Positions 35,091-43,935 of a stretch of DNA of 64,000 nt are shown piece by piece. The notes beneath the pieces were generated by a model. That model was not told the DNA's origin. It was given only the letters and a program-made list of their open reading frames with translations, and did no database searches. The position numbers were made by a program, and so were the translations under genes. Source of the DNA: Cytophagales bacterium (lineage in GTDB: Bacteria > Bacteroidota > Bacteroidia > Cytophagales > Microscillaceae); assembly GCA_004293905.1 (NCBI GenBank), contig RDZE01000014.1:226431-290430 (forward strand). Direction: 5' to 3'. The stretch's first letter is position 1; the number at the start of each line of letters is the position of its first letter.

Positions 35091-35645
35091 TTATTTATGA
35101 GTAGCCACTTTCTTGAACATTTCTAACAATACTAAGAAATAGTTTTTGAGTTCTTCTTCCATTTCCATAATTTCTTGTACGCGCTTCCGAGCAAGGTCTG
35201 TTTCTATAGTTGGTTTGGTATCAAAATAAATAGGTTTTTGATTTTCAAAATAAACTTTTAGTTGTCTATAGGGGTATTTTTCTGTGTCGTTTTGTTCTTC
35301 TGTAAAAAGTATCAATTCCGTTGCTTCATTGAAAACAAACTCTGTGTTATAATGTATGTTCGTATATTGTTCATTGATTTTGATAGCTCTTAAAAAATAA
35401 TGTTCTTCATCACTTTTGGTGAAAAAAATACGTAATTGATATTGTTGTGGCAAATCTTCTTGTATGTTTTTTCTTTGAAAAGCATTGAATTTTGCTTCCA
35501 AAAGCAGGTACTTTTCAGCAGTGATTTGGTCATTGACATAGAAATAAAAATCATTGATAGACCTTACTTGGTTTTCTACTTGCGCGTGGAGCCAAGTGGG
35601 TAAAAAGAGAATATAAATCAGTCCTACAATCTTTTTGATTGGCAT
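35091..35645 (-). CDS. Secreted protein of unknown function
   Basis: A 184-residue protein with a signal peptide (about residues 1-22, ending TWLHAQ). The mature part is mixed alpha/beta, and the last 45 residues form an acidic, probably coiled helix (KRVQEIMEMEEELKNYFLVL). No motif is recognised. It lies 64 bp upstream of metG on the same strand and 94 bp downstream of hemH. No function can be given. Confidence 0.68.
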   Translation of the reverse strand: MPIKKIVGLIYILFLPTWLHAQVENQVRSINDFYFYVNDQITAEKYLLLEAKFNAFQRKNIQEDLPQQYQLRIFFTKSDEEHYFLRAIKINEQYTNIHYNTEFVFNEATELILFTEEQNDTEKYPYRQLKVYFENQKPIYFDTKPTIETDLARKRVQEIMEMEEELKNYFLVLLEMFKKVATHK

Positions 35646-35739
35646 TTTTTTAGATAACTTATACTCTTTTTGTACGGCTGAATACTGAAAAAGTCTGAGT
35701 TAGGGCAAACTAAAAAAAAAAGATTCCAAATAATATTGC

Positions 35740-36822
35740 TTATGCAGAGGCAGTGGCAGCGAATGTATGGGTAGTATTTTGTAAAACCATATTTTTGAGT
35801 GTTTCTATCCATAGTTGGTGCACATTGAGGCTTTCTACCAACTGCCAATGTGTTCCGCCAGCTTCCTCGAATACTTCTTTATACTCTTCACCTATTTCTA
35901 TGGTGGTTTCGAGGCAGTCTGCTACAAAAGAGGGAGAGAATACCAGAACATTTTTTTTGCCTTCTTTTACTAAATCTTTGATTAGTGGTTCTGTATAGGG
36001 TTTCAGCCAAGGGTCATTGCCCAAGCGCGATTGAAAAGCAGTGGTATATTGCGCATCTGCTAAACCTAAAGCTTCGGCGATGAGGCGTGAAGTGGCAAAA
36101 CATTGTGCACGATAACAAGCTCTATTGCCGCTATGTAAAGTGGCACAACAGTTGGCAAGTCCTTCTTTGCTTTTGTCTTTTTTTGCCTCTACCAAGCATG
36201 TACCTGTGGCATCGCCTTTGCGTATTTGACGTTCGGGCAAGCCGTGATAACTAAAAATAATATGGTCGTAGGGGTGCGCTTCTAAGTATTGTTTGCCGAT
36301 GGTGGCAAACGCGTGGATAAAAGCAGGGTCATCAAAATAACTATGAATGAAATGAATTTCGGGAATAATTTGCCATTTACTGACCAATTCCATTACTTTC
36401 TGATGCACTGAGCCAGTAGTGGCAGAGGCATATTGTGGGAATAGGGGGACTACTATAATCTTATCTAAACCTTTGTCTTTGAGCTCATTGAGTGCGCGCT
36501 CTATACTTGGGTTCTGATAGCGCATACCCAAACTAACAAGATAGTGTGCGCCTAAAGTTTCTTGCAATAGTTTTTTAACTTGTTCGCCATATATTTTGAT
36601 GGGGGAGCCTTCTGCTGTCCATAATTCTTTGTATATTTTTGCAGATTTAGGCGCGCGAAAGGGGGCAATAATGCCATTTACCAATAAGAAACGAGGTAGG
36701 AAAGGGATATCTATCACACGACCATCCATCAGAAATTCGCGTAGATATTTTCTTACATCGCCTGTTTTCGGGCTGTCAGGGGTGCCTAAATTGACTAAAA
36801 GAACGCCTATTTTTGCTTGCAT
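35740..36822 (-). CDS. hemH: Ferrochelatase
   Basis: Inserts ferrous iron into protoporphyrin IX (or coproporphyrin III) as the last or next-to-last step of heme synthesis. The N-terminus reads IGVLLVNLGTPDSPKTGDVR. The active-site histidine lies in IIFSYHGLPERQIRKGD, and the C-terminal Glu-rich metal path appears near SPSFVADCLETTIEIGEEY. A Cys-rich stretch, CCATLHSGNRACYRAQCFAT, may bind a [2Fe-2S] cluster or be structural. The length is 360 residues. I chose the ATG at 36822 (MQAKIGVLL); the frame extends to 36894 with a hydrophobic stub the family lacks. It starts 76 bp after the antiporter stop. Confidence 0.94.
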   Translation of the reverse strand: MQAKIGVLLVNLGTPDSPKTGDVRKYLREFLMDGRVIDIPFLPRFLLVNGIIAPFRAPKSAKIYKELWTAEGSPIKIYGEQVKKLLQETLGAHYLVSLGMRYQNPSIERALNELKDKGLDKIIVVPLFPQYASATTGSVHQKVMELVSKWQIIPEIHFIHSYFDDPAFIHAFATIGKQYLEAHPYDHIIFSYHGLPERQIRKGDATGTCLVEAKKDKSKEGLANCCATLHSGNRACYRAQCFATSRLIAEALGLADAQYTTAFQSRLGNDPWLKPYTEPLIKDLVKEGKKNVLVFSPSFVADCLETTIEIGEEYKEVFEEAGGTHWQLVESLNVHQLWIETLKNMVLQNTTHTFAATASA

Positions 36823-36898
36823 ATTAAATAATAATTGAGAAGAAAGAACCAATATACTTTGAGAGAACAAAAATAGTAGAAAAAAGTTTTGCAAGTTT

Positions 36899-38947
36899 TC
36901 ACTCCATTGTTTTTCTTTCTTTGGTAGGTAGGGGGGTATCTACGCCTGCTTGCCCGTTAGGGTTGGGTTGGCGCGTTAGGCTGTTTTGTATCTTTTGTTC
37001 TTCGTTAGAGGGTTTGCGCGATTTGGGCGGGGTCTTAATGTCTAAATAAACCAATACATCGCCTTTTTCTATGTCTAAACTTTCAGAAGTTACAGGCTCT
37101 ATGGAGTTTTTACGCTTAATGAAAAGTGGTATCATGGTGCGCAATTTTAGATTGAAGCGAAGAAATTTATTGAGTTGTTCTTTGCTCTCGAAATCACTTT
37201 TGACTATTTCTAACAAAGAATCTTCTACTACTTTTTCTAAATTATTGTAGTGCCAATGTGGGTTACGGAATAGGATATTTTTGCCATCTGCCAACTCTTC
37301 ACCTGCCCCTACGATATTTGCCTCCGATTTAGTGATAAGTCTATAGCCCCGACTTCCTGTGAATTCATATTCGAAAAGATTGCAAATTTTTTGGTTGTTT
37401 TTTTCGTTTTCGCTCAGTGCCAAAAGAACATTATAACGGCTTAGGTCTAATTTTTCTACTACCTCCTTGTCTGTGATATTGCCTTCATAGAAAGATAGTT
37501 CATTTTTTTGGGCTTCTTGTTTTTTGCTATTGCTACTTTCAAAATCGGTAACTAAAACGGGTATTTTTTCTTGAGTTTGTAGATATTTCCCTATAAAACG
37601 GCTCAGCGAATTGTTGCCAAAAATGATAATACCATTGGTTTGATTGTTTTGGTATTCTTTGGGCAAAAGTATTTTCATCATATAACCACTTATTACGCTT
37701 GTAACTAAAGCCATTACGACTAATGCCACAAACATGAACTCATCTATCACACCGAACTGCAATGCCAAACTTGCCAAAATAATTTCCATAGCTCCACGTG
37801 CATTCATACCAAAACCTACTGCCAACGAAGTACGAATGTTACGAATTAACAATTTGCGTTTATCTTCTGAGTCTACTTGTTCTTCTTTATGTTTGGGTCT
37901 AACAAGGTTAATGATAAAATTACCAGAACTGCAACCTATAATTTTGCCAAAAAAAGCCATTGCCATTACCAAAGCCACCAAACTAAAATCAAAATTATTG
38001 ATGAAATTGATTTTTAAGCCTATGGAAACAAAAAATAAGGGTGCAAAAATATTAGATACAAAATCGTGAATAATTTCTTTTGTTTTTTTGCTCATGTGCA
38101 AAGAGTCGCTCAGTGCAACTCCCACGATGAATGAGCCAAAAATAGCATGAATGCCTATAGATTCTGTGAAAGCAGCAGCCAATACAGCCAAAATGATGAC
38201 AAAAGCCAATATGCCTCCAGGGAATGATAAATGATGGTTAATGAGTGGCAATATTTTATCAATAAAACGCCTTCCTACGGTAAGCATCAAGACCGCAAAG
38301 AGTACGGTGCCGCCTATGGTAAAACCGATGCTATTAAAACTATTATTTTGTTTGATTAAGCCCAAAATGACAGAAAATATCATCCAGCCGATGAAATCAT
38401 CAATCATAGCAGAGGCAATGATGAGCATTCCTGTCTTTGTTTTGAAAATACCCAAATCCATGAGCGTTCGTACTATTACAGGTAGGGCAGTAATAGAGAG
38501 TGCCGTACCCAAAAATAATGCAAAGATAAATGTATCGCTATTGACAACAGTAAAAAAATTGGGCATTACATAGGGCGCAGAAAAACCCAATACGAAAGAG
38601 AGTGCAATTCCTGAGAGGCTGGTAGCCAAAGCTCTGCTTTTTTGCCCTAAAATGAGAGAGAGTTCTACCTCTAAACCTGCAGTTAGTAAAAGCAACACTA
38701 CTGAAAGTGAGGTAAGCCCATGCAAAGCTACAGGTACATTGCCTGTGGCAGGGAACAAATAGTTGCTCACTTCGGGTGCGAGTGCGCCCAAGATGGTGGG
38801 TCCGAGAATGAGTCCTGCTAATATTTCGCCTACTACTGCGGGTTGTTTAAGCTTTTTGAATAATTCTCCTAATATTTTTCCCAACAACAGCATTATGCTT
38901 ACTTGTAATAGAAGGATAATAATGTCGTGGTGTGAAAGTGCTTTCAT
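36899..38947 (-). CDS. CPA2-type cation:proton antiporter with RCK-like domain
   Basis: A 682-residue inner-membrane antiporter. About twelve helices cover residues 8-420; the conserved ion site reads SAMIDDFIGWMIF and the early signature is LKQPAVVGEILAGLILGP, both typical of KefB/NapA-like CPA2 proteins. The soluble C-terminal half holds a TrkA-N/RCK-like domain from about 425 (GIIIFGNNSLSRFIGKYLQT) and a TrkA-C-like end. The glycine loop reads GNNSLS in place of GxGxxG, so nucleotide binding may be altered. The last 40 residues are polar and Pro/Asn-rich. I chose the ATG at 38947. It exchanges Na+ or K+ for H+, by family. Confidence 0.88.
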   Translation of the reverse strand: MKALSHHDIIILLLQVSIMLLLGKILGELFKKLKQPAVVGEILAGLILGPTILGALAPEVSNYLFPATGNVPVALHGLTSLSVVLLLLTAGLEVELSLILGQKSRALATSLSGIALSFVLGFSAPYVMPNFFTVVNSDTFIFALFLGTALSITALPVIVRTLMDLGIFKTKTGMLIIASAMIDDFIGWMIFSVILGLIKQNNSFNSIGFTIGGTVLFAVLMLTVGRRFIDKILPLINHHLSFPGGILAFVIILAVLAAAFTESIGIHAIFGSFIVGVALSDSLHMSKKTKEIIHDFVSNIFAPLFFVSIGLKINFINNFDFSLVALVMAMAFFGKIIGCSSGNFIINLVRPKHKEEQVDSEDKRKLLIRNIRTSLAVGFGMNARGAMEIILASLALQFGVIDEFMFVALVVMALVTSVISGYMMKILLPKEYQNNQTNGIIIFGNNSLSRFIGKYLQTQEKIPVLVTDFESSNSKKQEAQKNELSFYEGNITDKEVVEKLDLSRYNVLLALSENEKNNQKICNLFEYEFTGSRGYRLITKSEANIVGAGEELADGKNILFRNPHWHYNNLEKVVEDSLLEIVKSDFESKEQLNKFLRFNLKLRTMIPLFIKRKNSIEPVTSESLDIEKGDVLVYLDIKTPPKSRKPSNEEQKIQNSLTRQPNPNGQAGVDTPLPTKERKTME

Positions 38948-39075
38948 CGGTGCTATTTCTAACTTTTCTAAGGTTGTTTTAATGCTAATTTTATATATCA
39001 ATATTGATACCTAAAAAAGAAAGCAAAAACAACAATTTGCAAAATTAGCTTTTTTTGGCAAACGATTAACGTATT

Positions 39076-40557
39076 TTAGGGAATAATTGCAAAATCTTTG
39101 GCAATTTCCTTTGCAACTACCTGCCCTGAGATAAGCGAAGGAGGAACTCCCGGGCCGGGTACGGTAAGTTGCCCTGTATAGTAAAGATTATTTACTTTTT
39201 TACTTTTAAGGCTTGGTTTCAGAATGGCAGTTTGCATAAGTGTATTGGCTAATCCATAAGCATTGCCTTTGTAAGCACCATAATCTTGCATAAAATCTTG
39301 GTGCGAATAGTTTCTTTTATAGATAACATGTGGTCGGAGGTCTTCGCCTATGTGTTGTGCGAGTCTTTCCATTACGACATTATAATAGTGTTCTCTAAGG
39401 TTTTCAGGGTCTTCCAAATTAGGGGCTATGGGTATCAGTATAAACATATTTTCATGACCTTCTGGGGCTATGTTTGGGTCTGTGATTGAAGGAACTGAGG
39501 TATAAAATAGGGGGTCTGTGGGCATTTTGGGTGTTTGGTAGATTTCGCGCGCATGTTTGTCAAAATCAGTGTCAAAGAATAGATTGTGGTGTAAAAGCTG
39601 CGGCACTTTTTTGTTAAGACCTAAATAATACAAAAATGAAGAAGGTGCCATTGTGCGTGAGTCCCAATATTTTTCGCTGTAGCTGCGGTGTTCGGAAGCT
39701 AAAAAATTAGTTTCTGCATGGTGGTAGTCTGCGCTGACTACGACTACATCTGCCTCGAAATCGCCTTTTGAAGTAATTACTTTTTTGGCATTTTTGCCCA
39801 TTACCTCTATTTTTTGTACCTCGTGCGAAAAGAAAAACTCCACACCGTTTTCTTCGGCTAATCGTTGCATTCCTCTTACTATTTCGTACATACCGCCCTT
39901 AGGATACCAAGTGCCTAAGGCAATATCGGCGTAGTTCATTAGGCTATACAAAGCAGGTGTGTTTTGGGGGAGTGCGCCCAAAAAAAGAATAGGAAACTCC
40001 ATGAGTTGAATAATATGGGGGTGTTTAAAAAACCTTCTTATATGTTTGTGCATAGAAGTAAACACATCCATTCGGAAAAGAGCCATCAATAGTCTTAGAT
40101 CTACAAATTCTAAGAGTGAGCGGCTTGGTTTATAAACCAAATCATTGATACCTACTTGGTATTTGTAGGCGGCTTGCGCCAAAAATCGGTCTAATTGTTT
40201 TGCACTTCCTTTTTCTTTGGTTTCTAAAAAATCTTTAAAATCGTTGAGATTTGCGGGAATATCCCAAGCGTTATTTTTTTCAAAATAAACTCTATATGAA
40301 GGATTTAGGCGTTCTAATTGATAATATTGTTCTACTTTTTTGCCAAAGGTTGCAAAGTATTGCTCGAAAACATCGGGCATCCAATACCAACTTGGTCCCA
40401 TATCGTATCGGAAGCCTTCTGCTTCGAAGATGCGTGCGCGCCCTCCTGCTATGTTGTGTTTTTCTACTAATTTTACGTTGTATCCCTTTGCCGCGAGTGT
40501 AGTAGCGGCTGATAAGCCTGAGAAACCTGCTCCAATAACAACTACTTTTTTTGACAT
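39076..40557 (-). CDS. crtI: Phytoene desaturase (CrtI-type)
   Basis: A 493-residue FAD-dependent carotenoid desaturase. The dinucleotide fold is VVVIGAGFSGLSAATTLAAK at the start, and the C-terminal CrtI signature is YYTGQLTVPGPGVPPSLISG. GFRYDMGPSWYWMPDVFEQY matches the substrate entry region. The enzyme adds double bonds to phytoene on the way to lycopene or neurosporene; a hydroxylated or ketolated end product cannot be predicted. No crtB, crtY or crtZ is in the window. I chose the ATG at 40557 (MSKKVVVIG), since a frame to 40587 adds ten residues without a match. Confidence 0.94.
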   Translation of the reverse strand: MSKKVVVIGAGFSGLSAATTLAAKGYNVKLVEKHNIAGGRARIFEAEGFRYDMGPSWYWMPDVFEQYFATFGKKVEQYYQLERLNPSYRVYFEKNNAWDIPANLNDFKDFLETKEKGSAKQLDRFLAQAAYKYQVGINDLVYKPSRSLLEFVDLRLLMALFRMDVFTSMHKHIRRFFKHPHIIQLMEFPILFLGALPQNTPALYSLMNYADIALGTWYPKGGMYEIVRGMQRLAEENGVEFFFSHEVQKIEVMGKNAKKVITSKGDFEADVVVVSADYHHAETNFLASEHRSYSEKYWDSRTMAPSSFLYYLGLNKKVPQLLHHNLFFDTDFDKHAREIYQTPKMPTDPLFYTSVPSITDPNIAPEGHENMFILIPIAPNLEDPENLREHYYNVVMERLAQHIGEDLRPHVIYKRNYSHQDFMQDYGAYKGNAYGLANTLMQTAILKPSLKSKKVNNLYYTGQLTVPGPGVPPSLISGQVVAKEIAKDFAIIP

Positions 40558-40589
40558 TTGATTTTCTAATAAGATAAAAGAGTTCAAAA

Positions 40590-40628
40590 AATAAAAAAGG
40601 TTAGATACCTTTTATATCTAACCTTTGA
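40590..40628 (-). terminator. Intrinsic terminator for the gene at 40653-41168
   Basis: On the minus strand AAAGGTTAGAT pairs with ATCTAACCTTT and is followed by TTTTTTATTTTTT, just past the 40653 stop. Confidence 0.87.
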
Positions 40629-40652
40629 TGGTAAATTATGTTTGAAAAAAAC

Positions 40653-41168
40653 TTATTTAACTGCTTTGAGTGTAGTTTTGATGTAGTTGTAGTCTTCTAC
40701 AAGTTTGGGTTTGCCTGTGTAAAACTCCATAAAAGAAATGGCTACAATTGTTTTTTTGGCTTCCAATACTACTAATAAAACTTTTACCAATTGCACTTCG
40801 CCGTCTTCATCGGGTGCACTTTGGTCTATTACTTCTAAGAAAGGAGTGCCATCATCAAGAGTACCTTCGTTGTAGGTTTCTAATTCGTCTAATGATTTTA
40901 CGATGCCATTGAACTCGCTAAGTAGAAACGCGCCTAATTCGCTTTCCATTTGGCTTTCGTCTTTGTAGCTTACGGTTTTGATAGTGATGAAAGAGTCGTT
41001 GTCATTGTGCGAAATCATAGATTCAGTTTTGTCATATTTGTCTTCGAGTGTCCAATCGAAGAAATATTCGAAACTGATACCATATTTTTTGAAAGTAGAG
41101 GTGATTTGGGCAAAGCTGTTGGTGTATGCCCAAGTAAATAGGATAATGAAGAATAAACTTTTTTTCAT
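40653..41168 (-). CDS. Secreted PsbP/DUF1795-like protein
   Basis: A 171-residue exported protein: signal peptide to about residue 20 (AYTNSFAQ), then a compact alpha/beta domain. The part reading KKYGISFEYFFDWTLED, followed by alternating strands and KTIVAISFMEF, resembles the PsbP-like DUF1795 fold, which often binds lipids or partner proteins. It has no active-site motif. It is followed by its own terminator and stands alone. The family assignment is weak. Confidence 0.6.
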   Translation of the reverse strand: MKKSLFFIILFTWAYTNSFAQITSTFKKYGISFEYFFDWTLEDKYDKTESMISHNDNDSFITIKTVSYKDESQMESELGAFLLSEFNGIVKSLDELETYNEGTLDDGTPFLEVIDQSAPDEDGEVQLVKVLLVVLEAKKTIVAISFMEFYTGKPKLVEDYNYIKTTLKAVK

Positions 41169-41320
41169 AGGAACTGAAATTTGAAATTTTAATAAAATAA
41201 ATGAATCTAATGATATTTATTACGACTTATTACTTTATGTATAAGTAGTTCGTTACAAAAAAAGGTATTTATTTTTTATTTTTTGCCATTTTTTTTATTA
41301 ATTTTCTGTTGTGTTTTTGC

Positions 41321-41363
41321 TAATAAAAAAGCATTTATCTTCTGAGTCAGAAAATAAATGCTT
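41321..41363 (-). terminator. Intrinsic terminator for the ECF sigma gene
   Basis: On the minus strand AAGCATTTAT-TT-TCTGA pairs with TCAGA-AG-ATAAATGCTT and is followed by TTTTTTATT, about 65 bp past the sigma gene stop. Confidence 0.85.
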
Positions 41364-41427
41364 CGTAAATTTGTATTTTCAGTTTGAAATACTTAATATT
41401 GTCTATCGCTTTACAAAGAGTTATTTT

Positions 41428-41934
41428 TTATTTATGTTGGTATTGCACCAATTGATCTTTGAGCTCTTTGCGAGCGATATGAATACGATTTTTGACCGTA
41501 CCGATTGGAATTTTAAGTTTCTCGGCAATTTCGTGATACTTAAATCCTCTATAATGCATAATGAAAGGGGCACGGTACACTTCATCTAAACTATCAATGG
41601 CTTTGCTGATGTCGTTCATCATAAATTCTGAGTAAGCCAAGTTATCGTTGGCATGTTCTACAGAGTTGATATAATGTAGGTTATCAGTAGTGTCTATAAA
41701 GGTATTTCTCCTTACTAAACGTTGATAATTGGTGATAAAAGTGTTTTTCATAATCGTATAGAGCCACGCTTTTAAATTTGTCCCTTCGGTAAATTTATCG
41801 CGGTTCGTGAAGGCTTTGAGCATTGTTTCCTGAAGCAGGTCATTTGCCTCCTCTGCGTCTTTTGTAAGTTTTAAAGCGAAAGGCTTCAAAGACTTAGACA
41901 TTTGGTTTATCGACGAAAATTCGATAGTTGCCAT
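41428..41934 (-). CDS. ECF-type RNA polymerase sigma factor
   Basis: A 168-residue sigma-70 family protein with only regions 2 and 4. Region 2 reads EANDLLQETMLKAFTNRDKF and NLKAWLYTIMKNTFITNYQR; region 4 carries EIAEKLKIPIGTVKNRIHIA with the helix-turn-helix, ending ARKELKDQL. No anti-sigma factor gene is adjacent, which sets it apart from many ECF loci. It is divergent from the MbnP-like gene across a 358-bp gap that must hold both promoters. The stimulus cannot be read. Confidence 0.92.
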   Translation of the reverse strand: MATIEFSSINQMSKSLKPFALKLTKDAEEANDLLQETMLKAFTNRDKFTEGTNLKAWLYTIMKNTFITNYQRLVRRNTFIDTTDNLHYINSVEHANDNLAYSEFMMNDISKAIDSLDEVYRAPFIMHYRGFKYHEIAEKLKIPIGTVKNRIHIARKELKDQLVQYQHK

Positions 41935-42292
41935 AGTGTATCAGAGTATTAAAAAGTATATGATTATTTACTGAAACAAAACTACTATTAAATTTTCATA
42001 TTTCCAAATTTTTGTCTAACTTTTTTTTCATTTCTTTAAACAAAAAATGAAGACAAGGAGCATTCGACTAAAGTAAAAAATATTAATTGGCTTCTATGGT
42101 TTGATATTATTCTGATAATGCTTTTGAGAAGAATATTATTTTGTTTAATTATTTATATAAATTGATTAAACAAAAAGTGGTTGATTTTAAGTCGATGTTT
42201 AAACACTTAGTATAACTTTTTTTAGTTTTTAGGCTCTTTTTAGAACAAAATGGCTATTGAGATAGTATTTTTTATAGAAAACCTTCGGAAAT
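41935..42292. promoter_or_regulatory. 358-bp AT-rich intergenic region, divergent promoters
   Basis: It separates the ECF sigma gene from the MbnP-like gene. I see no ORF longer than about 15 codons and no clear TTTG/TAnnTTTG pair. There is no tRNA, hairpin or repeat. It is presumably regulatory for both genes. Confidence 0.5.
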
Positions 42293-43039
42293 ATGCTAAA
42301 ATTAATTTGTGGAACTTTTTTGATAGTAATACTATTCTTTTTGGGTTGTAAGTCTATCAATTCAAATTTTGATACGCTTTCTAGTACCCTTGAGCTTCAT
42401 TTTTCTCACCGATTAGAAGGGCAACCTTTTGCCCTGAATCAATCTTTGCAAAATGTGTGGGGAGAAGAAGTTCGTGGTACTTTATTGAAGTATTATATTA
42501 GTAATATTCGGCTGAAAACGCTTTCGGGCAAAGATTATGTAATACCTGAGAGTTATTATTTGATTGATGAAAGTCAGAGTGAAAGTAAAAAAATAGTATT
42601 GAACAATTTACCCCCCGATGACTATTCTGAGATTAGTTTTACGATTGGAGTAGATAGTTTACGAAATGTTTCGGGCTTGCAAACAGGTGCTTTAGACCCT
42701 CTGAATGCTATGTTTTGGACTTGGGCTACGGGGTATATTTTCTTACGTTTTGAGGGTTATTCTTCGGCATCGCCTTCGGGGGCGTTTGTGTATCATGTAG
42801 CAGGTATTGTGCCTCCTAATAATTGTATTCGGCAAAAAACATTTGCAATGCCTACTCATCATATTACGCTTACGGCTATCAAACCTAAAAAATTATTTTT
42901 TGAAGTAGAGTTAGGAGAGATGTTTAAAAACCCTTCACAAGTACGTATTTCGCAAATTAACAATGTGATGGGAGGGGCTAATGCAACTATATTGGCAAAC
43001 AATTATGTGGACATGTTTTCAATCGTGAAGGTAGAGTGA
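42293..43039 (+). CDS. MbnP-like lipoprotein
   Basis: A 248-residue exported lipoprotein: hydrophobic signal ending LFFLGC, with the lipid Cys at residue 19. The mature part follows the MbnP pattern: STLELHFSHRLEGQPFALNQ, then RGTLLKYYISNIRLKT, then DPLNAMFWTWATGYIFLRFE. MbnP proteins pair with MbnH (a di-heme peroxidase) in some copper-linked systems and are found in Bacteroidota outside methanobactin loci. No MbnH-like gene is seen in the window. It stops 5 bp before the convergent methyltransferase gene. Confidence 0.85.
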   Translation: MLKLICGTFLIVILFFLGCKSINSNFDTLSSTLELHFSHRLEGQPFALNQSLQNVWGEEVRGTLLKYYISNIRLKTLSGKDYVIPESYYLIDESQSESKKIVLNNLPPDDYSEISFTIGVDSLRNVSGLQTGALDPLNAMFWTWATGYIFLRFEGYSSASPSGAFVYHVAGIVPPNNCIRQKTFAMPTHHITLTAIKPKKLFFEVELGEMFKNPSQVRISQINNVMGGANATILANNYVDMFSIVKVE

Positions 43040-43044
43040 TAGTG

Positions 43045-43815
43045 TTATTTGTGTAAGATATAAAACAAGTCCAAGCTATTTTCTGCGTCTTGGCTTAGGA
43101 AATAGTCTTCATAGTGAATTTGTGTTACTAATGAGTTGTCTTGTTGGTGTAATTTCTTACGATTCATTCTGTTGAGTATTTCATAGGGAATTTGTAGTAG
43201 GGGGCGTGGTAGCCAATACTGCATTTTTAATACGTCCCAACGGGTTATTTTTTGCACTGCCTTTTTATTTTGGGCATAGTATTGCATCACCAATTCATTG
43301 CCCGCTATGCCTTTAGCTTCTACTTGTGCAAAGTGTTTTTGACAGAGTTGTAATAGTTCTTTGGGTAAGTATTCGCGAATGTGCCAAGGGTTGCGGGTGA
43401 GCGAAAATTTTCTGTTAGGAGTGGTAATGATGGCTTTTCCTCCCTTTTTAAGTACGCGTTTGATTTCGCTGATAAAAAGTTCGTCTTTAGCGATGTGTTC
43501 TATTACCTGAAAAGAAACAATGGTATCGAAAGTATCATCGGGTAGGCTACTCATTGGGGGTATATTTTGCTCTACGAACTGTAATGTAGGGTATTTTGCT
43601 TGCAACATTTCGATGAGTTGCGCATTTTTATCAATTCCTGTATATTGTTTTGCTTTTTCAATCAGTACATCTATGCCTCTACCTAAACCACAACCTATTT
43701 CTAATAAATTGCCTTCTATGAGTGGGGCAGCTTGTATGTAGGCAGCGAAGAGGCGTTGGTGAATGGGGTTGTCAGAGGCTATAGCATCAGAAGTGAGTTC
43801 GGTGGTACTGTACAT
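43045..43815 (-). CDS. Class I SAM-dependent methyltransferase
   Basis: A 256-residue soluble enzyme with the SAM motif NLLEIGCGLGRGIDVLIEKA (about residues 35-54), an acidic loop at YTGIDKNAQL, and the post-motif DTIVSFQVIEHI. GGKAIITTPNRKF follows. It resembles the Methyltransf_11/25-type enzymes used for polysaccharide, quinone or small-molecule methylation. It converges with the MbnP-like gene at 5 bp distance. The substrate is unknown. Confidence 0.85.
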   Translation of the reverse strand: MYSTTELTSDAIASDNPIHQRLFAAYIQAAPLIEGNLLEIGCGLGRGIDVLIEKAKQYTGIDKNAQLIEMLQAKYPTLQFVEQNIPPMSSLPDDTFDTIVSFQVIEHIAKDELFISEIKRVLKKGGKAIITTPNRKFSLTRNPWHIREYLPKELLQLCQKHFAQVEAKGIAGNELVMQYYAQNKKAVQKITRWDVLKMQYWLPRPLLQIPYEILNRMNRKKLHQQDNSLVTQIHYEDYFLSQDAENSLDLFYILHK

Positions 43816-43867
43816 AAATAAGATAAAAGTTAAAATGGAGTTGCAAAGATAGTATTTTTTTAAGATT

Positions 43868-43907
43868 AAAAACCCAAGCCAAAGGAAATTGACTTGGGTT
43901 TTTTTGA
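43868..43907 (-). terminator. Intrinsic terminator for the LysM gene
   Basis: On the minus strand AAAAACCCAAG-T-CAA pairs with TTG-G-CTTGGGTTTTT around an 8-nt loop, with a T-run after it. It lies about 30 bp past the LysM gene stop. Confidence 0.82.
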
Positions 43908-43935
43908 GATGAAAGATTTTAAGAATGCTTAACTC

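Noticed and set aside
42000..42292. Small frames such as a 15-codon ATG near 42118
   Set aside because: They are very short, AT-rich and match nothing.
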